A DNA stretch of 64,000 nt. Source: Reyranella sp. GTDB taxonomy: Bacteria > Pseudomonadota > Alphaproteobacteria > Reyranellales > Reyranellaceae. Each line of letters opens with the position of its first letter. Within the stretch, counting starts at the first letter, position 1. The stretch is taken from assembly GCF_030651995.1 (NCBI RefSeq), contig NZ_JAUSBN010000052.1, forward strand, positions 61,824 through 125,823, in the 5' to 3' direction. The position numbers and the translations under genes were made by a program. The notes under the pieces are model-generated. The model was given only the letters and a program-made list of their open reading frames with translations, was not told where the DNA came from and did no database searches. This document shows positions 56,268 to 64,000 of the stretch, piece by piece.

Positions 56268-56915
56268 TCAGCCCTGCCCCAGCACCGGCAGCGGGCCCGA
56301 CACGAGGGGCACGAACCGCACCGGCATGAGCGTGTCGCGCTGGAGGCCGCTCTCGGTCTTCACGATGCGCTCGACGACCTGGGAGGTGGGGTCGCGGCCC
56401 ACCGGCACGATCAGGATGCCACCGACGGCGAGCTGGTCGATCAGCGCCTGCGGGCGCTCCTCGGCCGCCGCGGTGACGATGATGCGGTCGAACGGCGCCT
56501 GGCCAGGCCAGCCCTTGCTGCCGTCGTTGATGTCGACCACGACGTTGTAGATGCCGAGGTCGAGCAGCAGGCGCTCGGCGGCCTTGGAAAGCGGCTTGAA
56601 GCGCTCCACCGAGTAGACACGGCGCGCGAGCTTCGCCAGCACGGCGGCCTGGTAACCGGAGCCCGTGCCGATCTCCAGCACCTTCATGCGCGGCCCGACC
56701 CGCAGCGCCTCGGTCATGGCGGCGACCACCAGCGGCTGGCTGATCGTCTGGCCAAAGGCGATGGGCAGCGCGGTGTTCTCCCAGGCCCGCTCGGCGAAGG
56801 TCTGCGTCACGAAGCGCTCGCGGTCGACCGAGGCGATGGCCGCCAGCACGCTCTCGTCCGCGATGCCCGAATTGCGCAGCTCGGCGATCAGGCGCTGCAT
56901 GGCGGCAACGTTCAC
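56268..56915 (-). CDS. pcm: protein-L-isoaspartate O-methyltransferase
   Basis: 'ALPIAFGQTISQPLVVAAMTEALRVGPRMKVLEIGTGSGYQAAVLAKLA'; GTG start. Confidence 0.94.
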   Translation of the reverse strand: MNVAAMQRLIAELRNSGIADESVLAAIASVDRERFVTQTFAERAWENTALPIAFGQTISQPLVVAAMTEALRVGPRMKVLEIGTGSGYQAAVLAKLARRVYSVERFKPLSKAAERLLLDLGIYNVVVDINDGSKGWPGQAPFDRIIVTAAAEERPQALIDQLAVGGILIVPVGRDPTSQVVERIVKTESGLQRDTLMPVRFVPLVSGPLPVLGQG

Positions 56916-56925
56916 GGGGCGCTCT

Positions 56926-57723
56926 CTAGTCGAGGTCGATGGGCTGCGCCTCGAACTCCGCGACGAGCTTGCGGCGCATGCTCTCATGGGTCAGGTCGAG
57001 GTGCAGCGGGGTCACCGAGATGTGGCCCGAGCGGACGGCGGCGATGTCGCTCGCCGCGTCGATCTCACTCTCCTGCGGGGCATAGCCGATCCAGTAGTAG
57101 GTGCCGCCGCGCGGATCCCTGCGCTCGACGATGTGGCCGCCAAAGCCGCGCGTACCGGTATGGGTGACCCGCACGCCCTGGACCGAGGCCGCGACCACGT
57201 CGGGGAAATTGACGTTGACCAGAACGTTGCGCGGCCAGTCGAGCGCCAACACCCGGCGCGCCACGGCGGCGCCATGGGCGGTCGCGGTGCCCCACTTCAC
57301 CGGATGATCGAAGGCAGACGCCTGGCTGAAGGCAATCGACGGGATGCCCAGCAGGCAGCCTTCCATGGCCGCTGCGATGGTGCCGGAATATGTCACGTCG
57401 TCGGCGATGTTGGTGCCGCGGTTGACGCCCGACAGGACGAGGTCCGGCTTGCGGTCCTTCATCAGATGCTTGACGGCGAACAGCACGCAGTCGGTCGGCG
57501 TGCCGTCGACCGCGAATTTGCCGTCGCTGACCTCGCGGGCGCGGATCGGCCGCGACAGCGACAGCGAATGACCGGCGCCGCTCTGGTTGACCTCGGGCGC
57601 CACGATCCAGACGTCGCTCGAAAGCTGGGTCGCGATCTCGACCAGCGCCTCGAGACCCGGCGCATGGATGCCATCGTCGTTGGTGACGAGGATGCGCGCC
57701 TTGGCGAGGTTGGGAACCTTCAT
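56926..57723 (-). CDS. surE: 5'/3'-nucleotidase SurE
   Basis: '[23 protein letters not shown]...[20 protein letters not shown]...[29 protein letters not shown]'. Confidence 0.96.
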   Translation of the reverse strand: MKVPNLAKARILVTNDDGIHAPGLEALVEIATQLSSDVWIVAPEVNQSGAGHSLSLSRPIRAREVSDGKFAVDGTPTDCVLFAVKHLMKDRKPDLVLSGVNRGTNIADDVTYSGTIAAAMEGCLLGIPSIAFSQASAFDHPVKWGTATAHGAAVARRVLALDWPRNVLVNVNFPDVVAASVQGVRVTHTGTRGFGGHIVERRDPRGGTYYWIGYAPQESEIDAASDIAAVRSGHISVTPLHLDLTHESMRRKLVAEFEAQPIDLD

Positions 57724-59006
57724 TTCTTCGCGGGAGGCGCGGGAATGAGCTCGAGGCCGCCCATGTAGGGACGCAGCGCCTCGGGGATGGTCACCGAGCC
57801 GTCCTCGTTCTGGTAGTTCTCCAGCACCGCCACCAGGGTCCGCCCCACGGCGAGGGCCGATCCGTTCAGCGTGTTCAGGAAGCGCGTGCCCTTCCCTTCC
57901 TTAGGCCGGTAGCGCGCGTTCATGCGACGGGCCTGGAAGTCGCCCATGTTCGAGCAGCTCGAAATCTCGCGATAGGCCTCCTGGCCGGGCAGCCAGACCT
58001 CGATGTCGTAGGTCTTGCGCGACCCGAATCCCATGTCGCCGCCGCACAGCACCACGGTGCGATAGGCGAGGCCGAGGCGCTTCAGCACTTCCTCGGCGCA
58101 GCCCGTCATGCGCTCGTGCTCGTCGGCCGACTGCTCGGGTGTCGTGATGCTCACCAGCTCGACCTTGGGGAACTGGTGCTGACGGATCATGCCGCGCGTG
58201 TCCTTGCCGGCCGAGCCCGCCTCGGAGCGGAAGCAGGGCGTGAAGGCCGTAAAGCGCAGCGGCAGCTCCTTCTCCTCCAGCACCATGTCGTTCACCAGGT
58301 TGGTGAGCGAAACCTCGGCGGTGGGGATCAGCCAGAACCCGTTGTCGGTGCGGAACATGTCCTCGGCGAACTTCGGCAGCTGCCCGACGCCGTAGACGGC
58401 GGTGTCCTTCACCAGCAGCGGCGGACTAACCTCGGTGTAGCCGCCCCCGGCCGTGTGCAGGTCGAGCATGAACTGGGCCAGGGCCCGTTCCAGCCGCGCC
58501 AGATGGCTCCTCAGGAACACGAAGCGCGAGCCGGAGATCTTCACCGCGGCGGCGAAATCCATGTTGCCGGTCGCCTCGCCCAGGGCGACGTGGTCCTTCG
58601 GCGGGAAGCTGAAATTGCGCTGATTGCCTTCGCGGCGGATCTCGACGTTGCCGGTCTCGTCGGCGCCCTCGGGCACCTCCTCGAACGGAAGGTTCGGGAT
58701 CACCTCGAGGCGAATGCGCAGCTCCTCGTCGAGGCGGCTGGCCTCGCGCTCGCCGTCCTTCAGGCTCTGCTCGAGGTTGGCGACCTCCTCCATCAGCGCG
58801 TCGGCATTCTCGCCCTTGCGCTTGGCGATGCCGATCTGCTGGCTGAGCGCCTTGCGATTCGCCTGGATGGCTTCGCTCTCCGAGATCGCCGCGCGGCGGC
58901 GCCGGTCGATGTCCAGGATCTCGGCCGAAAGCGGCGCCAGGCCACGTTTCTTCAGGCCGGCGTCGAACGCCTCGGGAGCTTCGCGGATGAAACGGATGTC
59001 ATGCAT
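57720..59006 (-). CDS. serS: serine--tRNA ligase
   Basis: '[22 protein letters not shown]', '[27 protein letters not shown]', '[37 protein letters not shown]'. Confidence 0.97.
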   Translation of the reverse strand: MHDIRFIREAPEAFDAGLKKRGLAPLSAEILDIDRRRRAAISESEAIQANRKALSQQIGIAKRKGENADALMEEVANLEQSLKDGEREASRLDEELRIRLEVIPNLPFEEVPEGADETGNVEIRREGNQRNFSFPPKDHVALGEATGNMDFAAAVKISGSRFVFLRSHLARLERALAQFMLDLHTAGGGYTEVSPPLLVKDTAVYGVGQLPKFAEDMFRTDNGFWLIPTAEVSLTNLVNDMVLEEKELPLRFTAFTPCFRSEAGSAGKDTRGMIRQHQFPKVELVSITTPEQSADEHERMTGCAEEVLKRLGLAYRTVVLCGGDMGFGSRKTYDIEVWLPGQEAYREISSCSNMGDFQARRMNARYRPKEGKGTRFLNTLNGSALAVGRTLVAVLENYQNEDGSVTIPEALRPYMGGLELIPAPPAKK

Positions 59007-59008
59007 GG

Positions 59009-59824
59009 CTAGCTGCCGGACGCCTCGCCGGCTTTGGCGGCTTCCTCGGCCTTCTGTTCGGCCTCTTCGGCCGCCTTGTCCGCGGCTGCGCGCTTCCGCT
59101 CAATCACCCTCCCGATCAGGATGCTGATCTCGTAGAAGGCCATCAGCGGGATCGCCAGCGCGATCTGGCTCACCACGTCGGGGGGCGCCAGGACGGCCGC
59201 GATGACGAAGGCCACGACGATGGCGTAGCGGCGCTTGGATCTCAGCCCCTCGGTGGTGGCGATACCGACCTGGATCAGCAGGGTCAGCAGGACCGGCACC
59301 TCGAAGGCGAAGCCGAAGGCGAAGACGAGCTGCAGGATGCGTTCGAGATAGTCCGACGACCTGAGCGTCTTCTCGATGTCGGGCGGCGCGTACTGCGTCA
59401 GCATGAAATTGATCACGTACGGCAGCACGACGTAATACATCAGCGCACAGCCGGCATAGAACATGAACGGCGTGGCGACCAGAAACGGCACGAACGCGCG
59501 CTTCTCGTGGCGATAGAGTCCCGGTGCGACGAACAGCCAGATCTGCACGGCGATCAGCGGGAAGCCCACGATCAGCGCCACGAAGGCCGACAGCTTCACC
59601 GTGACGAAGAAGAACTCGAAGATGTCGAGGACGACGACCTTGTAGCCATCGGCCAGCGCCGGCTGGATCAGGAACGAGAAGATCGGCTTGGCGAAATAGA
59701 ACGTGATGAAGAAGACCAGGAAGAAGCACACGAGCGCATAGATCAGGCGCTTGCGCAACTCGACCAGGTGATCGAGCAGCGGCATCGGCTTGTCGTCTTC
59801 GGGTCCGTCGTATGCCTGGGTCAC
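59009..59824 (-). CDS. tatC: twin-arginine translocase subunit TatC
   Basis: '[43 protein letters not shown]', '[28 protein letters not shown]'. Confidence 0.96.
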   Translation of the reverse strand: MTQAYDGPEDDKPMPLLDHLVELRKRLIYALVCFFLVFFITFYFAKPIFSFLIQPALADGYKVVVLDIFEFFFVTVKLSAFVALIVGFPLIAVQIWLFVAPGLYRHEKRAFVPFLVATPFMFYAGCALMYYVVLPYVINFMLTQYAPPDIEKTLRSSDYLERILQLVFAFGFAFEVPVLLTLLIQVGIATTEGLRSKRRYAIVVAFVIAAVLAPPDVVSQIALAIPLMAFYEISILIGRVIERKRAAADKAAEEAEQKAEEAAKAGEASGS

Positions 59825-59894
59825 GGATCACTTCGCAGCATGGGAGCCGCGTTATGCCGCCCTTTGGGGCGCAATTCAAAGCGCAAGTTGGCGC

Positions 59895-60416
59895 TCAGAC
59901 GGCCGCGACGGCCTTGGCCGGCTTTTCCTCGGCTGAAACAACCGGCGCCGGGGCTTCGGGTACGGCCGTTTCGGCAGCCACCGGCGTCATCGCCGGGGTT
60001 GCTTCGGAGGCCGCGATGGGCATCGTCGAGGCATTTTCGAGCGTCGGCTGGGGCTCTACCGCGATCTGCGGCGCCGATTCCGGCTCGGCGAGCGGATTGT
60101 CGAATTTGGCCTTGGCGTCGGCCATGGCCTTCTCACCCTCGGCCATGCCTTCCTGAAGCGCGCTCTTGATCTCGCGGGTGGGGTCGAGCGCCTGAAGGTC
60201 GAGACCGGGAGTGGCCGCGAGCTGCTTCTTCACATCATCGAGGTCGGCCTGGCGCACCATCTCATCGACATGGCCGCGGAATTCCGAGGCCATGCCGCGC
60301 ATCTGGGCCATCCATTTGCCCCAGCTCCGCAGCATGCCCGGCAGTTCCTTGGGGCCGATGACGACGAGCGCCACGACCGCAATGACCAGTAACTCAGGAC
60401 TATCGATACCGAACAT
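59895..60416 (-). CDS. tatB: Sec-independent protein translocase TatB
   Basis: 'MFGIDSPELLVIAVVALVVIGPKELPGMLRSWGKWMAQMRGMASEFRGHVDEMVRQ'. Confidence 0.94.
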   Translation of the reverse strand: MFGIDSPELLVIAVVALVVIGPKELPGMLRSWGKWMAQMRGMASEFRGHVDEMVRQADLDDVKKQLAATPGLDLQALDPTREIKSALQEGMAEGEKAMADAKAKFDNPLAEPESAPQIAVEPQPTLENASTMPIAASEATPAMTPVAAETAVPEAPAPVVSAEEKPAKAVAAV

Positions 60417-60446
60417 GGCCGGTCAGGCCCTCACGTCGCCCGCGTC

Positions 60447-60719
60447 TCAGATCTTGGCGGCGTTGTCCTGGTGGTGGACCGTGCCGCCCGGCGGGGTGGT
60501 CGTCGCCTGAGCCGAGATCGGCTTGGCGCTGTCGCCCGGCTGCGTACCCGGCTGAGCCTGCGGAGGTGTCTCGTCCTCTTTGGCCCCGACGCCCTTCTTG
60601 AAGGCCGAGAGGCCCTTGCCGAAGTCGCCCATGAGCTGCGAGACCTTGCCGCGACCGCCGAACAGCAGCAGCACGACGGCCAGCACGATCAGCCAGTGCC
60701 AAATGCTGAAGCTTCCCAT
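60447..60719 (-). CDS. tatA: twin-arginine translocase TatA
   Basis: '[43 protein letters not shown]'. Confidence 0.95.
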   Translation of the reverse strand: MGSFSIWHWLIVLAVVLLLFGGRGKVSQLMGDFGKGLSAFKKGVGAKEDETPPQAQPGTQPGDSAKPISAQATTTPPGGTVHHQDNAAKI

Positions 60720-60829
60720 TTCAAAATGCTCCCAAAATCGATTGCAATCGGCGTGTCGAATTACGTGTACCGATTATGGCATCCGTTAAGAAGCCCCGGC
60801 AACCTGTCGAATAAGGCGCTTCCGGGGCG

Positions 60830-61918
60830 TCAGCGCCCGGGCTCCGCCAAGCCTTCCTCGACGGCGAGAGGCTCGTCGGCCTCGTCCTCCGTCGGTTCGA
60901 GCGGCAGATCGGGCTCGTCTGGCCTGAATATGGGGGGCTGCGAGCGGGCATCCAAGAGCCCGGCGGCCTTCAATTCCTCCTGCCCCGGCAGGTCGTCGAG
61001 GCTCGGCAGGCCAAAATGCTCGAGGAAAAAGTCCGTCGTGCCCCAGGTTACCGGTTTGCCCGGCGCCCGGCGGCGGCCCATCGGCTTGATCCAGTTCTGC
61101 TCGAACAGCAGGTCGAGCGTGCCCTTGCTCAAGCCCACGCCGCGCACCTGTTCGATTTCGGCGCGCGTCACCGGCTGGTGATAGGCGATGATGGCCAGCG
61201 TCTCGACCGAGGCCCGCGACAGTTTGCGCGTCACCGGCTTTTCGATCTTGAGCTTCTCGGAGAGGTCGGACGCCGTCCGGAAGGCGTAACCGCCCGCCAC
61301 CTGCACGAGATTGACCCCCCGGCCGGCATACAGTTCCGCGAGATCGGCCAGCAGGCGCTTCACGTCGGCATCGTTGGGCAGCCGGTCGACCAGCTCCTTT
61401 TCGTCCAGCGCCTGGGTGCCGGCGAAGATCAGCGCTTCGAGCAGGCGCAGATGCTGGGCATGATCGGGCGAAACGACATCGGTGACGTTCTCCTCCGTGT
61501 GCGCGACAGCGGCCGAAGCGGCAATAGCCGCGACCGCAACGGCCTCGGCGGCGACGGTCTCGATGACGGTGTCGCCAGACGTCTCGACCGGCTCCGGCGG
61601 GTCTTCTACGGCGGCAGCCTTCGCGGGCTTGTCGTCCTCGTCCTCCTCGTCGTCGTCGTCTTCTTCGTCTTCCTCATCATCGTCGGAATCGTCGTCGTCG
61701 GAATCATCGTCGTCGGAATCATCGTCGTCGGAATCATCGTCGTCGTCGTCGCCGGATTCGTCGTCGTCCTCCGACTCCTCCTCGTCGTCGTCATCATCGT
61801 CGTCTTTTTTTTCGTCGTCCTCCTTATCGGCCTTCTCCTTGGCGGCGGCCTGGTCGCGGACGAGCGCGAGCGCGTCGGGTTCTTCGACGGCGGGGGTGGC
61901 GTTTTCGATGTCTGACAT
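60830..61918 (-). CDS. scpB: SMC-Scp complex subunit ScpB with long acidic N-terminal extension
   Basis: Core 'LRLLEALIFAGTQALDEKELVDRLP...YAFRTASDLSEKL...LSRASVETLAIIAYHQPVTRAEIEQVRGVGLSKGTLDLL'; N-terminal D/E/S low complexity. Confidence 0.93.
   Translation of the reverse strand: MSDIENATPAVEEPDALALVRDQAAAKEKADKEDDEKKDDDDDDDEEESEDDDESGDDDDDDSDDDDSDDDDSDDDDSDDDEEDEEDDDDEEDEDDKPAKAAAVEDPPEPVETSGDTVIETVAAEAVAVAAIAASAAVAHTEENVTDVVSPDHAQHLRLLEALIFAGTQALDEKELVDRLPNDADVKRLLADLAELYAGRGVNLVQVAGGYAFRTASDLSEKLKIEKPVTRKLSRASVETLAIIAYHQPVTRAEIEQVRGVGLSKGTLDLLFEQNWIKPMGRRRAPGKPVTWGTTDFFLEHFGLPSLDDLPGQEELKAAGLLDARSQPPIFRPDEPDLPLEPTEDEADEPLAVEEGLAEPGR
61681..61750. repeat. 15-bp in-frame tandem repeat (GAATCATCGTCGTCG)n within scpB
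   Basis: Four consecutive units, first with one substitution, encoding SDDDD on the minus strand. Confidence 0.92.
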
Positions 61919-61929
61919 GGCGGGAACCG

Positions 61930-62796
61930 TTACTGCTGCTCGGTACGTTTACGCAGATGGATAGGGCCGAAACGCTCGCTCTGGCGCAGCTCGATCTGGC
62001 CGTCCTTGGCGAGCTGGAGGCCGGCGACGAAGGTCGCGGCGATCGCCGAGCGGCGGCGTGCCGGATCGGTAAGGCCGGCCGGCAGGAAGGCCTCCAGCGA
62101 CTGCCAGTCGATGGCGATGCCCAGCATGCGGCCAAGCCGCTCCGCCGCCTCCTCGACCGAGAAGAACTGCATCGGCTCGATCTGGTAGGTGTCGGCATCC
62201 TTCGGCCGGACCTGCGAGCCGTAGGCGCTGAGCAGGTCGTAGAGTTTCACGTCCCAGACCGCGCGGCGCACGACGACGATGCCCTCGGGTTGACCGCGCA
62301 CGAAAATGTCCCGACCGAGCTGCGGCCGGGCCATCAGGCGCGCACCGGCCTCCTGCATTGCCTCAAGGCGACGCAACTGCCACTTCAGCGCGTCCGCCAT
62401 CTCCTGGCCCGACGGTTCCTCGCCGGCCGGCGGCTCCGGCAGCAGCAGCCGCGACTTGAGGTAGGCGAGCCAGGCCGCCATCACGAGATAGTCCGCAGCC
62501 AGCTCCAGCCGCATGCGGCGGGCCTGATGGATGTGCACCAGATACTGGTCGACCAGCGCCACCATCGAGATCTTGCGCAGATCGACCTTCTGATCGCGCG
62601 CCAGACTCAGCAGCAGGTCGAGCGGACCCTCGAACCCTTCCAGATTGACGATCAGCTCGCCCTCGCCCGGCGCGATGACGTCGGGCCCTGCGGCCGCAAA
62701 ATTGTCCGCGCCCGGCGCCGGAGTCGCTTCGCCTGGCGCAATGGCGCCGTCGGCGATGGCTGCGTCCTCGGGAGGCGGGCTGGCGGGTTCGTTCAT
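61930..62796 (-). CDS. scpA: segregation and condensation protein A
   Basis: 'LIVNLEGFEGPLDLLLSLARDQKVDLRKISMVALVDQYLVHI...LVMAAWLAYLKSRLLLPEPP'. Confidence 0.95.
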   Translation of the reverse strand: MNEPASPPPEDAAIADGAIAPGEATPAPGADNFAAAGPDVIAPGEGELIVNLEGFEGPLDLLLSLARDQKVDLRKISMVALVDQYLVHIHQARRMRLELAADYLVMAAWLAYLKSRLLLPEPPAGEEPSGQEMADALKWQLRRLEAMQEAGARLMARPQLGRDIFVRGQPEGIVVVRRAVWDVKLYDLLSAYGSQVRPKDADTYQIEPMQFFSVEEAAERLGRMLGIAIDWQSLEAFLPAGLTDPARRRSAIAATFVAGLQLAKDGQIELRQSERFGPIHLRKRTEQQ

Positions 62797-62850
62797 GCAG
62801 TCCCGGTTTAGTGAGCGGAAGCGCCTACCGCCACATGATTTGGCCCGGCC

Positions 62851-63882
62851 TTATCCCCATTCCGGCAGGAGTTCGGCCACCCGGCGGGCAGCTTCGGCGA
62901 GCCCCCGGGCACCGGCGGGATCGCGATGGCGGGCGAGAAAGCTGCGTCCATCCTGAAAGCGTCGATGGGCGGGTTCGGTCATCGGACCGGTGCGGCCCGC
63001 GATCTCCACCATTTCGGGCATCCGGCCGTTACAGTGGAGGGCGATGTCGCAGCCGGCGGCCAGCGCCCGTGCCGCCCGCTCGCCCAGCGACCCGCCCAGC
63101 GCCTGCATCGAGAGATCGTCCGACAGCAGGAGTCCGTCGAAGCCGATATGGGAGCGGATCACGTTCTGCACGGCGCCTGCCGAAACCGTGATGCAGTCCT
63201 TCGGATCGATGGCATCGAACAGGAGGTGGCCGGTCATCGCCCAGGGCAGGTCCGACAGCAGCTTGAAGGGCACGAAGTCGGTCCGTTCCAGCTCGGCGCG
63301 CGACGCCGTAACCCTGGGCAGCGCCTCGTGGCTGTCGACCGTGGCGCGGCCATGTCCGGGAATGTGCTTGATCACCGGCAGTACGCCCTCGGCCAGCAAG
63401 CCCTCGGCTGCCGCCCGGCCCAGCGCCGCCACGGGCTCGGGCCGGTCGGCATAGGCGCGATCGCCGATCACGGCATGGGTTTCGGGAAAGGCGATGTCGA
63501 GCACGGGCAGGCAGTCGACGTCGCAGCCGATCGACGCAACGTCCGCCGCGAGCAGCCGGGAATTGAGCTTCGCCGCCTCGAGCCCGGCATCGGGATCGCG
63601 GGCATAGAGGTCTCCCAGCAAACGGGCGGGCGGCGCCTTGCGCCAGTTCGGCGGACGCAGCCGGGCGACCCGGCCCCCCTCCTGGTCGATCAGCACCGGG
63701 GCCTCGCCGCGCGCCACGCAGGAGCGCAACTCGTCGACCAGACGGCGGGTGCTCTCGATCGTGTCGACGTTGCGGGCAAACAGGATGAAGCCCAGCGGAT
63801 CGGTGTCCCGGAAGAAGGCGCGCTCCTCGACCGACAGCTCGGTCCCGGCGCAGCCCAGGATCAGGGCGCGCGGGCGGCTCAT
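62851..63882 (-). CDS. nagZ: beta-N-acetylhexosaminidase
   Basis: 'LIDQEGGRVARLRPPNWRKAPPARLLG', 'VIKHIPGHGRATVDSHEALPRV', 'FDGLLLSDDLSMQAL'. Confidence 0.95.
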   Translation of the reverse strand: MSRPRALILGCAGTELSVEERAFFRDTDPLGFILFARNVDTIESTRRLVDELRSCVARGEAPVLIDQEGGRVARLRPPNWRKAPPARLLGDLYARDPDAGLEAAKLNSRLLAADVASIGCDVDCLPVLDIAFPETHAVIGDRAYADRPEPVAALGRAAAEGLLAEGVLPVIKHIPGHGRATVDSHEALPRVTASRAELERTDFVPFKLLSDLPWAMTGHLLFDAIDPKDCITVSAGAVQNVIRSHIGFDGLLLSDDLSMQALGGSLGERAARALAAGCDIALHCNGRMPEMVEIAGRTGPMTEPAHRRFQDGRSFLARHRDPAGARGLAEAARRVAELLPEWG

Positions 63883-64000
63883 TTCGAGCCCAGTGGGCGA
63901 TAGCTCGGCCCTAGAAAGGGTCCGTCGTCTCGACCGGAGCGCGCAGCGCGGAGTGGAGAGACCTTCTCTCCCCCAAGAGCCAGCTTATCGCAGGGAGAAG

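Noticed and set aside
60720-60829. Possible tRNA or ncRNA between tatA and scpB
   Set aside because: No cloverleaf or conserved tRNA boxes by eye.
61016-61964. Plus-strand Ser-rich/Val-rich ORFs opposite scpB
   Set aside because: Mirror images of the acidic tandem repeat; artefacts of the repeat on the opposite strand.
63883-64000. C-terminal end of a further minus-strand gene (…VETTDPF*) at the window edge
   Set aside because: Too short to identify; truncated by the window.

Overview
High-GC alphaproteobacterial chromosomal window, probably Rhodospirillales/Reyranella-like (inferred from gene content only). It holds about 65 credible protein-coding genes. I saw no rRNA, tRNA or CRISPR array. 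The right end (about 55.2-63.9 kb) is the housekeeping block nlpD-like/pcm/surE/serS/tatC/tatB/tatA/scpB/scpA/nagZ. The rest mixes housekeeping genes (leuA, xseA, purD, queA-tgt, prfC, uup) with acyl-CoA catabolism (two CaiB/BaiF, two enoyl-CoA hydratases, two thiolases, malonyl-CoA decarboxylase) and two toxin-antitoxin modules. Main points of interest: (1) two candidate phosphate-starvation membrane-lipid remodelling modules 11 kb apart, PlcP-like/Agt-like/DAG kinase and BtaA/BtaB, each with a PhoB-box-like site in its promoter region; (2) a GIY-YIG nuclease gene enclosed by a perfect 51-bp inverted repeat resembling REP elements elsewhere in the window; (3) a ~176-bp MITE-like element with 22-bp TIRs inserted inside another palindromic intergenic repeat; (4) three genes (CaiB, purD, a membrane-anchored HEPN-like protein) each followed downstream by a diverged copy of their own 3' region; (5) a low-GC insert with overlapping genes including a mini-HEPN ORF; (6) unusual low-complexity extensions on PmbA/TldD-like and ScpB proteins. 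All calls are by eye; no database search was run.
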